Source: Hysterangium stoloniferum (lineage: Eukaryota; Basidiomycota; Agaricomycetes; Hysterangiales; Hysterangiaceae). From it: DNA of 64,000 nucleotides. Of this stretch, positions 36,418 through 47,916 are shown piece by piece; positions within the stretch are counted from its first letter, which is position 1; the number at the start of each line of letters is the position of its first letter. The DNA is taken from positions 62,001-126,000 of the forward strand of contig WHVD01000140.1 in assembly GCA_015178975.1 (NCBI GenBank), in the 5' to 3' direction. The position numbers and the translations under genes were made by a program. The notes beneath the pieces are model-generated. The model saw nothing but the letters and a program-made list of their open reading frames with translations. It was not told the DNA's origin and did not search any database.

Positions 36418-37016
36418 TGTTAAGCTTGGGGCTTACAAGTAGGTCCCAGTGGAGAACCTGTGGATAGTCCAGTATACAGGTAGGACTTGGCTTCAGCTTA
36501 TATGCTGCACCCTTGTGAGATTGTTGTATCCAATTTTGAATGGGATGAATGGGGGTTCTGGGGAGTCTGAGAGGATGAAGGGATAGTGAGTGGAAGACTC
36601 TCAGGTGGAGGGCCCATGGGTTTTAAGGGTATGAAGAGAGATTTAACTAATGGAAGATACAGGAGTAACTTAGTTGATTTTCTGATTGGATTGTAAATAC
36701 AAATTAGTCTAGTTTAGATAGATGGGTTGTACTACAATCCTGGTGGAATGGATAACAAACAACAGAATGGATAGATGGGAAATGGGCAGGGATGACTGAA
36801 GTCTAGGGAAAGTCTAAGATGAAACAGGAATATACACATGGGACATAATAAAATAACTGACAACCAGGTTCCAAAGCTGATCAAGATGGATATTGCATGT
36901 ATGTATCATGAGAGCTAGGATCTCTGGGCAGGGTCCTATCACTGACTTGTATGAAAAGGGAGTGATAGAGGCTTGTAAGAAAGTCCTGGGTTCCAGCGGG
37001 TTGTCTGGTCCTAACA
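36418..37016 (+). mobile_element. Solo LTR with target duplication ATCTG
   Basis: Begins TGTTAAGCTTGG and ends GGTCCTAACA, flanked by perfect direct repeats ATCTG (36413-36417 and 37017-37021). It contains the conserved LTR block GACTTGGCTTCAGCTTATATGCTGCACCC near 36484. The body resembles the LTR of the young chromovirus. Confidence 0.88.
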
Positions 37017-37085
37017 ATCTGCAATTTTATTGATAATCAGACTTGGGGAATGACTAGATGAACATCTGTTCATAAGGTTTACCCT

Positions 37086-37809
37086 TGTTAAGAACTGAAA
37101 ACTGACTAATGTCGGTGGCTGACAGGGACCGATCGGAAGGACTTGGCTTCAGCTTATGTGCTGTGCCTTTGCAAATGTCCGTAGGGTGTCCTTAGATTTT
37201 GGACGGGTGAAGACTAATCCTAAAGAGCTCCTTTCGGCGAGATACCGATCGGAACTGAAGGACAAGTCGAGTGTCGGGCCAAGGGGTCGGGGCTGGGAGT
37301 GGACGAGCGCATGTGAAGGTGGATGGGGGGATTCTTAGTACGAGACTGTTACAGACGTATGAGGGTATTCTGAGTCGATATTCTGATTGCCTAGTAACTG
37401 CAACTACAGCGGGTTCATATACAAGTAACAGGCGTCTAGAAAATACTAATGGGGAGAAGGGCAGAAAATGGTATTAACAATAAGCTTGACTAGGAACGGG
37501 AAGTTTATGATTAGTTTGGAGGCCGATGATAACCGAGAGTGGGATTACGATAAAAGGAAATAGTTCAAGGACTACAAATATAGATAGACATATGTGAAAC
37601 ATAAGATTGAATGGATCAACATAATAAAAGGGACGTATCAAAAGTTTGACCAGACAATATGAGTTATTTTGACGTGGGCGTAAACAGAGTTTGATCATCA
37701 CGAAAACATACGTCAGCTTCGGGGCCGATGGTTTCTGAAGTGGTGACTTGAAAACGTTGATAAGTGGTGATAACCTTGGGACCGATAGGGTTGTGACACG
37801 GTCGTAACA
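37086..37809 (+). mobile_element. Solo LTR with target duplication ACCCT
   Basis: Begins TGTTAAGAACTG and ends GGTCGTAACA. The 5-bp repeats ACCCT lie at 37081-37085 and 37810-37814. The conserved LTR block is near 37139. It belongs to the LTR family of the decayed chromovirus at 39173-47543. Confidence 0.9.
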
Positions 37810-37987
37810 ACCCTGTTTGGAATGGATGATAGAAAGACACAGAAGTCACCCAGAGTGACCAAACTCAGACTTAGACCCAAACTTGAATGACCAGTGGTGG
37901 TAGATTGCCAACATGCAGATAACACTTCAGTAAGTACATGTGGGTACATATGTGTCCAAACCACCCATGGCTAACACTCCCACCTGG

Positions 37988-38700
37988 TGTTAGGATCCTA
38001 TCATTTGAGACCCCCACAACTTGGTTTTACCCTCATAACCCAGTGTCCCACTATTGGTCCCCAATCACAGTGTCAGTGCCTGTGGCATTCCAACACATGG
38101 TTCTCTGTAGATTACCCTTTTTGGCCATCCTGTCCTGTCTCTGTCCTGATGCTCTACTGTTACCCATTCTACATATATGTTTTATTTGCCACCTCACTAC
38201 CTTTAGAATACTTGTGTTTCATCACATTTAGTCTTAGTATGATCCTTGTTCCTTCTCTCACTTCCCTTGACTCATTATGACTTTTTACTTCCTTGATCAG
38301 CCTTCTGATCATCCATTATGCTTTCTATAAAAACCCTATAATGTATGCTATAGTTTCTTCAGTTTGAATATTGACTTAGGTTACCCCCTTTGTGTTTAAG
38401 CTCCCTTGCTTGCTCCTAATACTCTTGTAGACATCATCAGCCAGCTGCAACTCTTACCTTCATGATCCTTAGCATTTCAGCCTTCTGGTTGATTCAGCTA
38501 AGTATTGTCTTCAGTTCAATTTGTACTACCTGTTCTTCTCAAAATACCAGAGCACCCTAACAGTTTGTCCAAGGGTGCAACACATAAGTTGAAGCCAAGG
38601 TCCACTTGTTTGTAGAACCAGACCTCCCAGTTAAGTATTAAATACCCATTGGCCCTCTGACAACACTCTCCCCTTCATCTTTAGGCTTTAGTTCTTAACA
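37988..38700 (-). mobile_element. Solo LTR with target duplication CCTGG
   Basis: Begins TGTTAGGATCC and ends GTTCTTAACA. Perfect repeats CCTGG lie at 37983-37987 and 38701-38705. The conserved block is present in reverse orientation near 38573. It interrupts the copia-type gag relic. Confidence 0.88.
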
Positions 38701-39172
38701 CCTGGTGAGGATCCAAAGAAAATGTAAAACTCCCACCCAATCAAAGGAATATGAGAAAGAAGAAAGGAAGTTCCCACCAAACATGAACATGGAACAGAAA
38801 GAAAATCCTTGGGAGCTCCCACCAAATGTAGAAAAAAACTAAATGTGAACCACAACAAAGGGATGTGAATCATTCTTAAGAGAAGGGGGCCAAAATGATC
38901 TAGGAGAAGAAAGGATAGCATAAATGGGGGAAGAGGGAAGGGAATAGTATGGAGAATGAACTTGACCAGAGTAAGCACCTCCTGCAAAATGAATTTAGGT
39001 GCATTGGCATGATCAGGAGGATGAGATGATCCTGACATAATGTGATCCTTTCTTAATTGGCTCAGTTTTGATATTAATAAATGAAGTGGAGCAACCAATG
39101 TGAGTGTCAATGATATCAGAAAGTGAGGGCTCATTATTTGCAGTAAGAATGCTAGTGCAAACAGTATGATAG

Positions 39173-39820
39173 TGTTACAACCCATGTGCTCAGCACACCA
39201 TCAACCCCAATCGGACCTCACGCAAACCTCCAATCACTTGCAAACTGTCAGTGACCCGACTAACCCCATTTAGCACATCTCTTGTTCCCAATTGGTATTT
39301 TCCATCTGCCCTTTCTATACAACTAGTTTACACCTCTTTCCACCTCCATAGTAGTCTATGTCCATATTTGTAATGTTCCATCTATCGGTCTCTGTCCTTG
39401 CATCACTCTATATGTAGTTCCACCTTCTCCATTAGTATTTTCCTTTGTTCTGTTTTTGTTCAGATAAGCACCAGATTTCCGTATATATGCTGCTCATGTA
39501 TTGTAGTATTAGGACAATCAGAATATTGACTCAGAACACTTGTATACCTCTCTCATAGTCCCGCTCTAAGGATCCCGCTCCCACCTTTGCTTGCACTCAC
39601 TCACTCTCGGTCTCTGACCTCCTCCTGACACACTACTATCCTTTGGCATCCAATCAGTGACTTACCAAGAGGACTATACAACAGGATTAGTTTTCTGCCT
39701 GCCCGAAATTTAAGGACATCCAACAGTAACTTGTGAGGGTGCAGCACACAAGCTGAAGCCAAGTCCTTTGGTTTGGTCTCTGTCGGTCTTCTGACATCAG
39801 TCACTTTTCTGTTCTTAACA
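39173..39820 (+). repeat. 5' LTR of the decayed chromovirus
   Basis: 648 bp, TG...CA ends. The conserved block (in reverse) lies near 39740-39772. It pairs with 46929-47543. Confidence 0.92.
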
Positions 39821-39930
39821 GTATCTTCTGATTTCATACTCGCATTTTCTATCAATCATGCCTCTGAGGAAGAAAGATGTTAAGCCAAGTGGCAAAGCAG
39901 AATCTTCCACCCATCAGTCTCCATTCCTGT

Positions 39931-41030
39931 TGTTAAGAACAGAAAACTGATGGATGTCGGTAGACTGATGGGGACCAAATGGAAGGACTTGGCTTCAGCT
40001 TATGTGCTGCACCCTCACAAGTTACCATCAGGTGTCCTTAAATTTCGGGCAGGCAGAAACTAGTCCTGTTGAGTAAACCTCATGGTAAACTACCGATTGG
40101 AAACTGAAGGATAAGTTGAGGGTTGGGTCAGAGAGTCAGAGACTGAGAGTTGGAGATTAGAGGTTGAACTCGTAAATGTAGGTTGAATTGTAAATCGGAT
40201 GGAGTCAGAATGTGGTGGTCGTGAATAGATAATGGAGTTGGAGATTAGAGGGGTATCTAAGTTGACATTCTGATTGCCTAGTAGCTACATTACAGTGGGT
40301 CTATATACAAGTTATTGGCATCTAGAAACTACTAACTAAGGAGGATATCTGAAAACTATTAAGTATACCAAATTCTAATATACTCTAAAGATCATTTAAA
40401 CATCTGGGATGTGATTCAAACATAATTTGGTTTTTAAAACTTTCAAAAAGTTTTAAACTCTCTCATACATTACAAACTAATGAATCTTTCTGGACACAAG
40501 TAGACAATAAAAAAAATTAGTAGTTTGAAACACTAATACTTTTAAAAAATAGATACCTTTAAATAGTCCATTCCATGCATACGTATATCATTGGCACCTC
40601 TAAATACATATGTATTACTTCGGAATGGATCTGTTAATCTGAACAGATTTCTACTTGATTCAACATACCCAGAATATATAGGGGGTTTTACTTAATAAAG
40701 ACAGCTGTGGTATGAAAAATTTCCAATAATATTTTACATATTTTACATGGAAATAACTACATTTCAACTTTTAAAAAACAAAGTACTAATAAAAGTATTA
40801 GTAGACATCTGTAAAAAGAAGGAAATTATATACAATGGAATTTGTTAAATAACTATGGGTTGTATAAGATGTAATATGGAGAACTATTTCTGATGGTTGT
40901 TTTTTGATGATATAATTGTTTCAGAATAGATATCACTATTTAAAGATGGAGTTTTGTAAAAATAAGACTTTTATTAGTAAATATTTGAGATTATAGTAAT
41001 TATAAACACCCTCCTAAGGGAAGAGTGGAA
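39931..41030 (+). mobile_element. Truncated LTR inserted in gag, carrying a MITE-like element
   Basis: It starts TGTTAAGAACAGAAAAC at 39931 and follows the LTR at 61548 closely up to about 40339 and again at 41018-41030. The 3' part and the neighbouring gag codons are deleted. No right-hand target repeat remains. Confidence 0.7.
40340..41014. mobile_element. MITE-like element with TAA target duplication
   Basis: 675 bp of AT-rich, non-coding sequence. It is flanked by TAA (40337-40339 and 41015-41017) and ends in GGAGGATAT... and ...ACACCCTCC, imperfect terminal inverted repeats. The LTR at 61548-62279 shows the unoccupied site, with a single TAA. A 3-bp TWA duplication and GG-starting ends fit the PIF/Harbinger superfamily. 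Confidence 0.65.
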
Positions 41031-41639
41031 ACACTATTAAAGACAAAGTTTCCAAAGGAGAGACTGGCAAGCCAAAGACACTCCCACTCATGCATCTAAA
41101 GGCCCAAAATGTGGATGCCTAATACTGGGAACAATGCTTGGAAATCAGTTGCAAAAACCCATCAGATAAAAAATCATCAGATAACAAGAATGCCAACAAG
41201 TCTGGAAATCAAAACACCAACAATACTGGCAACTTGAACTCTGATAAGAAGTCCAACAATAAGGGTTCCAATGACAAAAAAGGCAAGGGCAAACAGTTGG
41301 GTAAGTCTCAAGACAAGGATAAACCCAACCTTACTGGCAAATTCAGCTCTGACGGCAAGCTTCTACCACAGGAAAAGCAATGCCAAATGGACAACAATCT
41401 TTGTTTGTTGTGTGCAGATCCTGGACACTGAGTTGCTACATGCCCAAAAGCCACAAAAGCCTGATCAGCCAATATGGCCACGACTTCACAACTGGCTAAG
41501 CTGGCTGCCAAGTCAAAAAAAGATTAAGCAACTCTCTGGATTCCATGTGGTTGGAGAGTTGCATTGAATCTCCCCACACACCGGAAAATTGTCATCTTAA
41601 TGCATCCACTCTGTATGATCCAAATTCATTGTTTATAAA

Positions 41640-43560
41640 TCTTACTTCAGAACCCTTCAGGAGTCTGACTTTTTGAGCTCTCGTAGATTCAGGTTCAACT
41701 CATTGTTTCATAGATATAAATTTCTCCCAAAAACATCAGTTAAAAACCTATGCAATAGATCTGATTCCACTCTGACTTTTCGATGGTACCTCAAACTCTG
41801 TAATCTCACAAGCCTGCAAACTCCGACTTTGTTTCCCATGTGGAACTTTTCAGACAGTTATGTTTTTTGTAACACAGTTGGACTCGAGCTGCTCTGTGGT
41901 TCTAGGACATAACTGGCTCACCCACTACAATCCATTGATTGATTGGGTATTGGGCAGTACCCATTTCCGAACCCCATCAGCACCTGATATGTATGACTGT
42001 TCCATCTCCACCTGTTTCAGCAAATATGGCCTCTATGGCACCTCCAGCCCCTATGGCAAATCCGAGCTCTCTGCCTTCCATCTCTCTAATAAATGCTGCA
42101 GCTTTTATGAGAGCCATCAAGTTGGAAGGCTCCTGAGCATTTACAGTCAATCTTAAAGTTGACAAAGCCACTGGTCATTTTGCAACCCCAGTGGCTGAAC
42201 CTGTTGCAGATTTGGAAGGTGTTCCCAAATAATACCACAAATTTGCAGACATCTTCAGTAAACAAAAAGCTGATCAACTTGCCCCTCACAGGCCCTACAA
42301 TTTGAAAATTGATATTGAAGAAGGTTCACATCCACCCTTAGGCCCGGTTTATCCTCTCTCGCAGTCCAAACTATCTGCCATCTGAGATTTCTTGGATGAA
42401 CACTTGGCTATAGGATTTATCTGACCCTCAAAGTCTCCTTATGGAGCCCCTGTTCTATTTGTTTGGAAAAAAGACGGTTCCCTGCGGCTTTGCATTGACT
42501 TTCGAGGACTCAATGTGATCACTCGGAAAGATAAGTACCTGTTACCACTAATCTCTGATTTACTCGATGCCCCTTGGAAGGCCCAAATCTATATAAAGAT
42601 AGATCTTAAACATGCCTATCATTTGGTTCAGATCACCAAAGGTGACAAGTGGAAAACGGCTTTTTGCACTCGCTATGGCTTCTTCAAATGGTTAGTGATG
42701 CTTTTTGGCCTCACCAATGCTCCATTGGTTTTTCAACATTTTATCAACAACATCTTTTCTGACCTCCTCAACATCTATGTCATTGGGTACTTAGATGACA
42801 TCCTCATATTTTCTGAAGACCCCACACTTCACAATGAAACATCCATGAAGTTCTCCGAAGACTCTGAAAACATGGTCTTTTTGCAAATGGTAAAAAATGT
42901 TCATTTGATGTCGACACAGTTGAATATTTAGGTTTCATGATGGACCCAATGGTCTCTGCATGGATCACTCTAAAATTCAAGTCATTCAAGATTGGCTGGA
43001 ACCCCAAAAGGTTAAGGACATTCAGTCCTTTTTAGGCTTTGCCAATTTTTATCATCATTTCATTCACAACTACTCAAAAATTACCATTCTGCTTACTCAT
43101 CTTACTCGTAAAGACACCCCGTGGAATTTCTCTGAGGAATGCTGCATGGCATTCTGAGAATTGAAAAGTGCCCCTATTTTGTCGCACTGGAAGCCCGATG
43201 TTCAACTCATTGTGGAAACTGATGCCTTGGATTATGCACTTGCTGTGATATTGTCTATTCTGGACACCGATGGTGAAGTCCACCCAGTAGCCTTCTTGTC
43301 TCGCACTTTCTCGGCACCTGAACTCAACTATGATGTTCACAACAAGGAACTACTCGTGATATTTGAAGCTTTCAAGGCATGGCAACATTACCTAGAAGGA
43401 TCAGCATCTCCAGTAGATGCTATAACTGACCACAAGAATTTGATTTACTTTTCAACCACAAAACTACTCACCCGTCGGCAAGCCTGATGGTCCGAATACC
43501 TCTCCACCTTCAATATGGTCATCTGTTTCTATCCTGGCCACCTTGGTGGAAAACCTGACG
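41640..43560 (+). pseudogene. Protease, reverse transcriptase and RNase H relic
   Basis: The protease remnant lies at about 41680-41960 (QLDSSCSVVLGHNWL). The reverse transcriptase spans about 42200-43160, with [26 protein letters not shown] and [10 protein letters not shown]. The RNase H region at about 43170-43560 includes VETDALDYALAVIL and ITDHKNLIYFS. The frame is broken repeatedly. Confidence 0.85.
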
Positions 43561-43859
43561 TTATCACTAGATGATGGGACATCTATCCTAAAGAGGGGAG
43601 TAGCAATTACACCACAGTTAATCCACATAATTTTAAGCCTATGTTCTCATCTGAACAACTGTCTGTGTCTATCCAAGCCACTTACCTCATTCATCCAGTC
43701 TTGTGAAGTGTTGTCCTTATGGACACTGAAAAATTACATCAAGACATACTATCGGCAATCCCATTAGACCAGTCACCAAAGCACACCTCGATAACCCATC
43801 CAACCCCGATCATCCACCTGCAAGGTTTCATTAAACTTGACAACTGCATTTATGTTCTG

Positions 43860-45723
43860 GACTCCAACACTCTCTGAATTCGAGTTTTACAGCATAAACA
43901 TGACCACCTGATCTCAGGACATTTCAGTATCAATAAGACTATTGGACTTATCCGAAGAGAATATACATGGCTGTTACAACCCGTTCCCAGATGTTTCAAT
44001 ATCTGACTTCTGATCTCCGACTACGGAACATCATAGTTACTGTATCTTCCGCATTCTTCCCTTGTTCCACATTTGGTAATTTGTCCGTTGACAAGTATTC
44101 ACTCGTTTGTCTATTGTATTCCCGTTTTGGAATATTGTCTCCCCGATATGTCTTATTGTATTTCTGTTTTAGAAATACTCCTATTTCTGTCTTATTATGG
44201 TCTCAGTTTGTAGTACAATAATGAGAAGACTTACATTAATTTCCACGAATTTGTACTTTACCTTAGATCTGATATCGACTTAGTTTCTTATTCCCTCTTC
44301 CGTCTTTCTGTATGCTTGATATTCGGAACTCTTTGGAACTCTGAATATCTGTATCTTCCATCGTAAGTCTCACTGCTGAAATTAAGGACTTTGAGCATTT
44401 GCGTAGAGGTGCAGCACATATGTAAGCTGAAGCCAATGTCCTGACCCTATCCGGTAGTTCCCGACTTCCTGGTGACTTTCTGATAGTTTCCGAATAAGTT
44501 CCCAACACGGCACTTAACAATGGCCTAGTCTCCAAGATTTTGTCAAGCATTATTGTAAATCATGCACCAACTGTGCACATTCCAAATCAAGACATCACAA
44601 ACCATATGGCCTACTCAAACAACTCCCAATACTGGAAAAACCCTGGAATTCAATATCAATGGATTTCATCGAACATCTAATGGCATCTGATGGCCATACC
44701 ACAATTCTCATTGTTGTGGATTGGCTTACCAAGCAAAGTATTTTCATTCCAACTTATGATACAGTAACATCCATACAGCTAACCAAATTGTTCATTACTC
44801 ATGTATTTTCCAAGCATGGCATTCCATCACATGTCACTTCCGATCATGGATCCGAGTTTCTCTCTCACTTTTTTAGGTCACTCAGAAAAGCACTTGACAT
44901 GAAACTCCATTTCACTTCCAGCTACCACCTGGAAGGCGATGGACAAACTGAACACACTAACCAAACATTGGAACAGTATATCCAAATCTATTGTAACTAT
45001 CAACAAGACAATTGGAAATCACTTCTACTGCTTGCTGAATTTGCATATAACAATGCCCCAAATGCTACTACTGGCATTTCACCTTTCTTCACAAATAAGG
45101 GCTACAACCCAAGCATTGCTATCTGACCCGGAATACAATCTCACTTCAACCTGTGCTCAGGACTTTGTCACCAATCTCAATGAGCTACACCAAGAACTTT
45201 GAAAGAACATCATATCTGCCCAAGAACACTACCAATGCTCTGCAGACAAAAATAAGCTGCCACCCCCTGAATTCAAGATCAGTGACCAAGTATTTGTCAA
45301 AGCCAAGTTCTTCTGAATGTAAGTACAGTACTTAGGACCTTTTGAAATTATTGCACAAGCTGGCATGCTCTCTTGGATGTTTCAGCTCCCCAAGAATATG
45401 CAAGCAGTACACCTGGTATTTCATGTTTCAATGCTGGAACCTCATGTTGCTAACACTATACCAGAACACATACAACCTCCACCTCCACCTGTGGTTATTG
45501 ATGGGGAACCCGAATTCAAGATATTGGAAATCCTAGATTCAAAGATTGATAATCACCAATGTACCTGCAAACTACTCTAATTTGTCAAATGGACAGGTTA
45601 TGAAGGTACTGATGAAGAAACCTCCTGGATCCTGGCTACAGAACTTGGGAACGTGTCAGACATCATTAAAGATTTTCACCAAGTATATCTGAACAAACCT
45701 GGACCCCTGTCATCCCTCTAACC
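43860..45723 (+). pseudogene. Integrase and chromodomain relic
   Basis: The HHCC zinc region starts near 43880 and is split by the solo LTR at 43972-44519. It resumes HYCKSCTNCAHSKS. The catalytic core (SMDFIEHL, TSDHGSEF, LEGDGQTEHTNQTLEQ) follows, with D, D and E in place. The C-terminal chromodomain (EFKILEILDSKI...VKWTGYEGTDEETSW) ends at about 45721. Confidence 0.88.
43972..44519 (-). mobile_element. Solo LTR in the integrase relic, target duplication ATGGC
   Basis: Begins TGTTACAACCCG and ends GGCACTTAACA. Perfect repeats ATGGC lie at 43967-43971 and 44520-44524. Removing one repeat and the LTR restores the integrase frame (EYTWP...). It is the reverse-orientation relative of 59422-60008. 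Confidence 0.92.
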
Positions 45724-45846
45724 TACAGCATCCCAACATTTTCCGACACTCATAGTTTTGTATTCTGTCTTTTCAAGTTGTTTTCCAATGCTCTCTGCAT
45801 TTTCTTTCAAGTTTTCAAAAAAAAAAAAAATTATTAGAAAATTAAT

Positions 45847-46748
45847 CTACTGAAGGGTTTCTCCCGGTACCACTCCCTCTTCAATCTCCTCAGAGCCCCC
45901 CATCTCTGCCATCTCCTCTGACTCTGACTCATCACCGTCGGCATCCACCCCACCAGCAACCCCACCCTGGATACTGCATGCTCTCAAAAAGGAGCTGGCC
46001 TGTGCAGTCAAAACCTCCAGCGATCTTCATATCACACGCCTGTCGAATCTCGCAGATGTCACATGTTCCTTGACCTGTGCCAGGGTATCACTCATAATCC
46101 CGAATAGTCAGTTTTGCTCCTCAAGAGTGTCAGTAAGATGCTCCAGGAGGCCCTCTGACATCCCATTGGTGGCTGGCCATGTACACCCAAGTTTCAAATT
46201 GGTGCACTCTGCACAAGTGCACCCTTGGCCTCCGACCTGGCAATGGCATGTTCAGTTGTGCAAAGCACACCAAATGCACCTGTTTTCGGGTCCCACTTTG
46301 GGGGCCTGACATGTTTTCTACTCGACAATATTAGTAGGCTAAACAAAAAAAAAGAAAATCACTCACCTTTGGGGACGACAGTCCCACCTCTGGTTCCTCC
46401 AACTCATCCTCTCCTTTGGAGGACGAGATGCTTGGGGCCTTACGCTACCAAGTTGTTAGCACTCAGTGGTCCTTATATTTGGGACACCTACCTTCCTCAC
46501 CTCAGCCTCAGCCTTCTCTTGCTTTTCCTTCACAAGTGGCAACTGCTGCCCTCCAATATGCATCCTCCTCTGCCTTTTTTCACTCCTCCCTCTTCCTTCA
46601 TTCCTCCTCAGCCCTCTCAGCAGCCACCAGCAATTCAGCATCCCTCCTTGCCTCCTCCTCTTCTCATAAATGATGCGCCTCCCTTTCTTGTACACAACGT
46701 CGCAAGTCATTTAGACTTGGCTGGTGGGTCCTGAGGGCTGGAAGTCAT
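45847..46748 (-). pseudogene. Decayed antisense accessory gene (Zn-cluster protein) of the relic chromovirus
   Basis: It lies between pol and the 3' LTR, opposite to gag-pol, exactly like the gene at 51432-52417 in the young element. An E/A/R-rich coiled-coil stretch lies near 46520-46640. An intron with a GTAGGTGTCCCAAAT start and TAG end matches intron 1 of the young copy. The exon RKAPSISSSKGEDELEEPEV matches its exon 2. A C-x2-C-x6-C-x10-C-x2-C-x6-C array follows, with one internal stop (likely CGA to TGA), then a helical segment and an acidic tail ending at 45847. Frameshifts and stops make it non-functional. Confidence 0.7.
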
Positions 46749-46928
46749 CCTGTTGTTCAATTGACATGGTGGATAAAGGTTAAGACACAAAGATGCCCTG
46801 GTAACCTTATATAAGCTTTTTTCGGGACCACCAGATCTTCCGATTTCTTGACACATCAGCTAATTTGCTTGACATGTACATTTTTCATTTCTTGGCCTAC
46901 ATGGGACTTCGGCCATATGGGGAGATAC

Positions 46929-47543
46929 TGTTACGACCCATGCACTTGGCACACCGTCGGCCCTGATCAGACCTCATGCAAACCTCCAATTGCTTGCAAA
47001 CTGTCAGTGACCCAACTAACCCCATTTAGCACATCCATTGTTCCTGATTGGTATTTTCCGTCTGCCCTGTCTATACAACCAGTTTATGCCTCTTTCTGCT
47101 TCCCTAGTAGTCTACGTCCAGATTTGTAATGTTCCATCTATCAGTCTCCGTCCTCGCGTCACTCTATATGTAGTTCCACCTTCTCCATTAGTATTTTCCT
47201 TTGTTTTGTTTTTGTTCGGATAAGCACCAGATTTCTGTATATATGCTGCTTATGTATCGTAGTATTAGGACAATCAGAATATCAACTCAGAACACTTGTA
47301 TACCTCTCTCATAGTCCCGCTCTCGCTCACTCTCAGTCTCCAACCTCACAACCCACTACTATTCTTTGGCATCTGATCAGCAACTTACTGAGAGGAGTAT
47401 ACGACAGGATTAGTTTTCCACCTGCCCAAAATTTAAGGACATCTGACAGTAACCTGTGAGAGTGCACCACACAAGCTGAAGCCAAGTCCTTCTGTTCAGT
47501 CTCTGTCAGTCTTCTGACATCAGTCACTTTTCTGTTCTTAACA
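46929..47543 (+). repeat. 3' LTR of the decayed chromovirus
   Basis: 615 bp, matching 39173-39820 apart from small deletions. The conserved block is near 47458-47490 in reverse. It is followed by the GATAG duplication. Confidence 0.92.
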
Positions 47544-47916
47544 GATAGGAAGGATCCTGCTTAATTGCCATGAAGGCTTCTATGGCTTTCACCATGGCAG
47601 ATGTCTGAAAATCAGCATGAACAGCCTTCCAGGATGCCAATCCAGAGCCTGGAGTTGAGGAGAAATGTGAGAATAGATGAATAAGGCCGCCTATCCATCT
47701 TCTGTGACCTCATCTGCAGGGACAACAGCACCCAGGAAACACATCTTCATTGCTCTCTTTCACTCATAGTAGTTGTCCTCAACAAGGAGAGGAGCACTAG
47801 AGAAGATGGAGGTAAGACCAGAGGACATGATGTTGGATGGAAGGGTTCAGGAAGTGTGTTAAGATCTAAGGTCTAAAGATGAAAAGGGAATGAACCTGGG
47901 GGGGTGTAATGGATTT

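Larger units (their letters stand above)
39858..41527 (+). pseudogene. gag relic of the decayed chromovirus
   Basis: It starts with ATG at 39858 (MPLRKKDVK...). It is cut at 39930 by the LTR fragment and resumes near 41033 with LKDKVSKGETGKPKTLPLMHLKAQNVDA. About 250 codons of the middle are missing. A Lys/Asn-rich linker is followed by the zinc knuckle C-x2-C-x4-H (CLLCADPGH), a stop, and then ATCP. The gag frame ends at TAA 41525-41527, just after a run of seven A. Confidence 0.8.
39173..47543 (+). mobile_element. Decayed Ty3/gypsy chromovirus, full length with LTRs
   Basis: The left LTR is 39173-39820 and the right LTR 46929-47543; both start TGTTAC and end TTCTTAACA. Target duplication GATAG is perfect (39168-39172 and 47544-47548). 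gag-pol runs on the plus strand and is full of stops and small indels. Most differences from the young copy are C-to-T or G-to-A, often where the young copy has CpG. Later insertions inside it are an LTR fragment (39931-41030), itself holding a MITE-like element (40340-41014), and a solo LTR (43972-44519). Confidence 0.93.
37810..47831 (-). pseudogene. Ty1/copia-type gag relic, split by later insertions
   Basis: On the minus strand an ATG at about 47831 opens a frame with LLVEDNYYEW and, after a stop, MKMCFLGA. It continues ASWKAVHADFQTSAMVKAIEAFMAIKQDPS. This is the N-terminal Gag pattern of fungal and plant copia elements. The frame is broken by stops. At 47544 it is interrupted by the chromovirus whose target duplication is GATAG, and it resumes at 39172 with a Ser/Thr-rich stretch. 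It is interrupted again by the solo LTR at 37988-38700. No copia pol is seen in the window. Confidence 0.6.

Noticed and set aside
37938..38280. Overlapping 97-codon frames rich in Pro, Cys and Leu
   Set aside because: They lie in the solo LTR at 37988-38700 and have no recognisable domain.
42515..42931. Intact reverse transcriptase gene in the decayed element
   Set aside because: Only a 138-codon open piece; stops and frame breaks flank it on both sides.
46225..46734. Plus-strand open frame of 169 codons in the decayed chromovirus
   Set aside because: Pro/Ser/Leu-rich shadow of the antisense Zn-cluster relic on the minus strand; no independent support.
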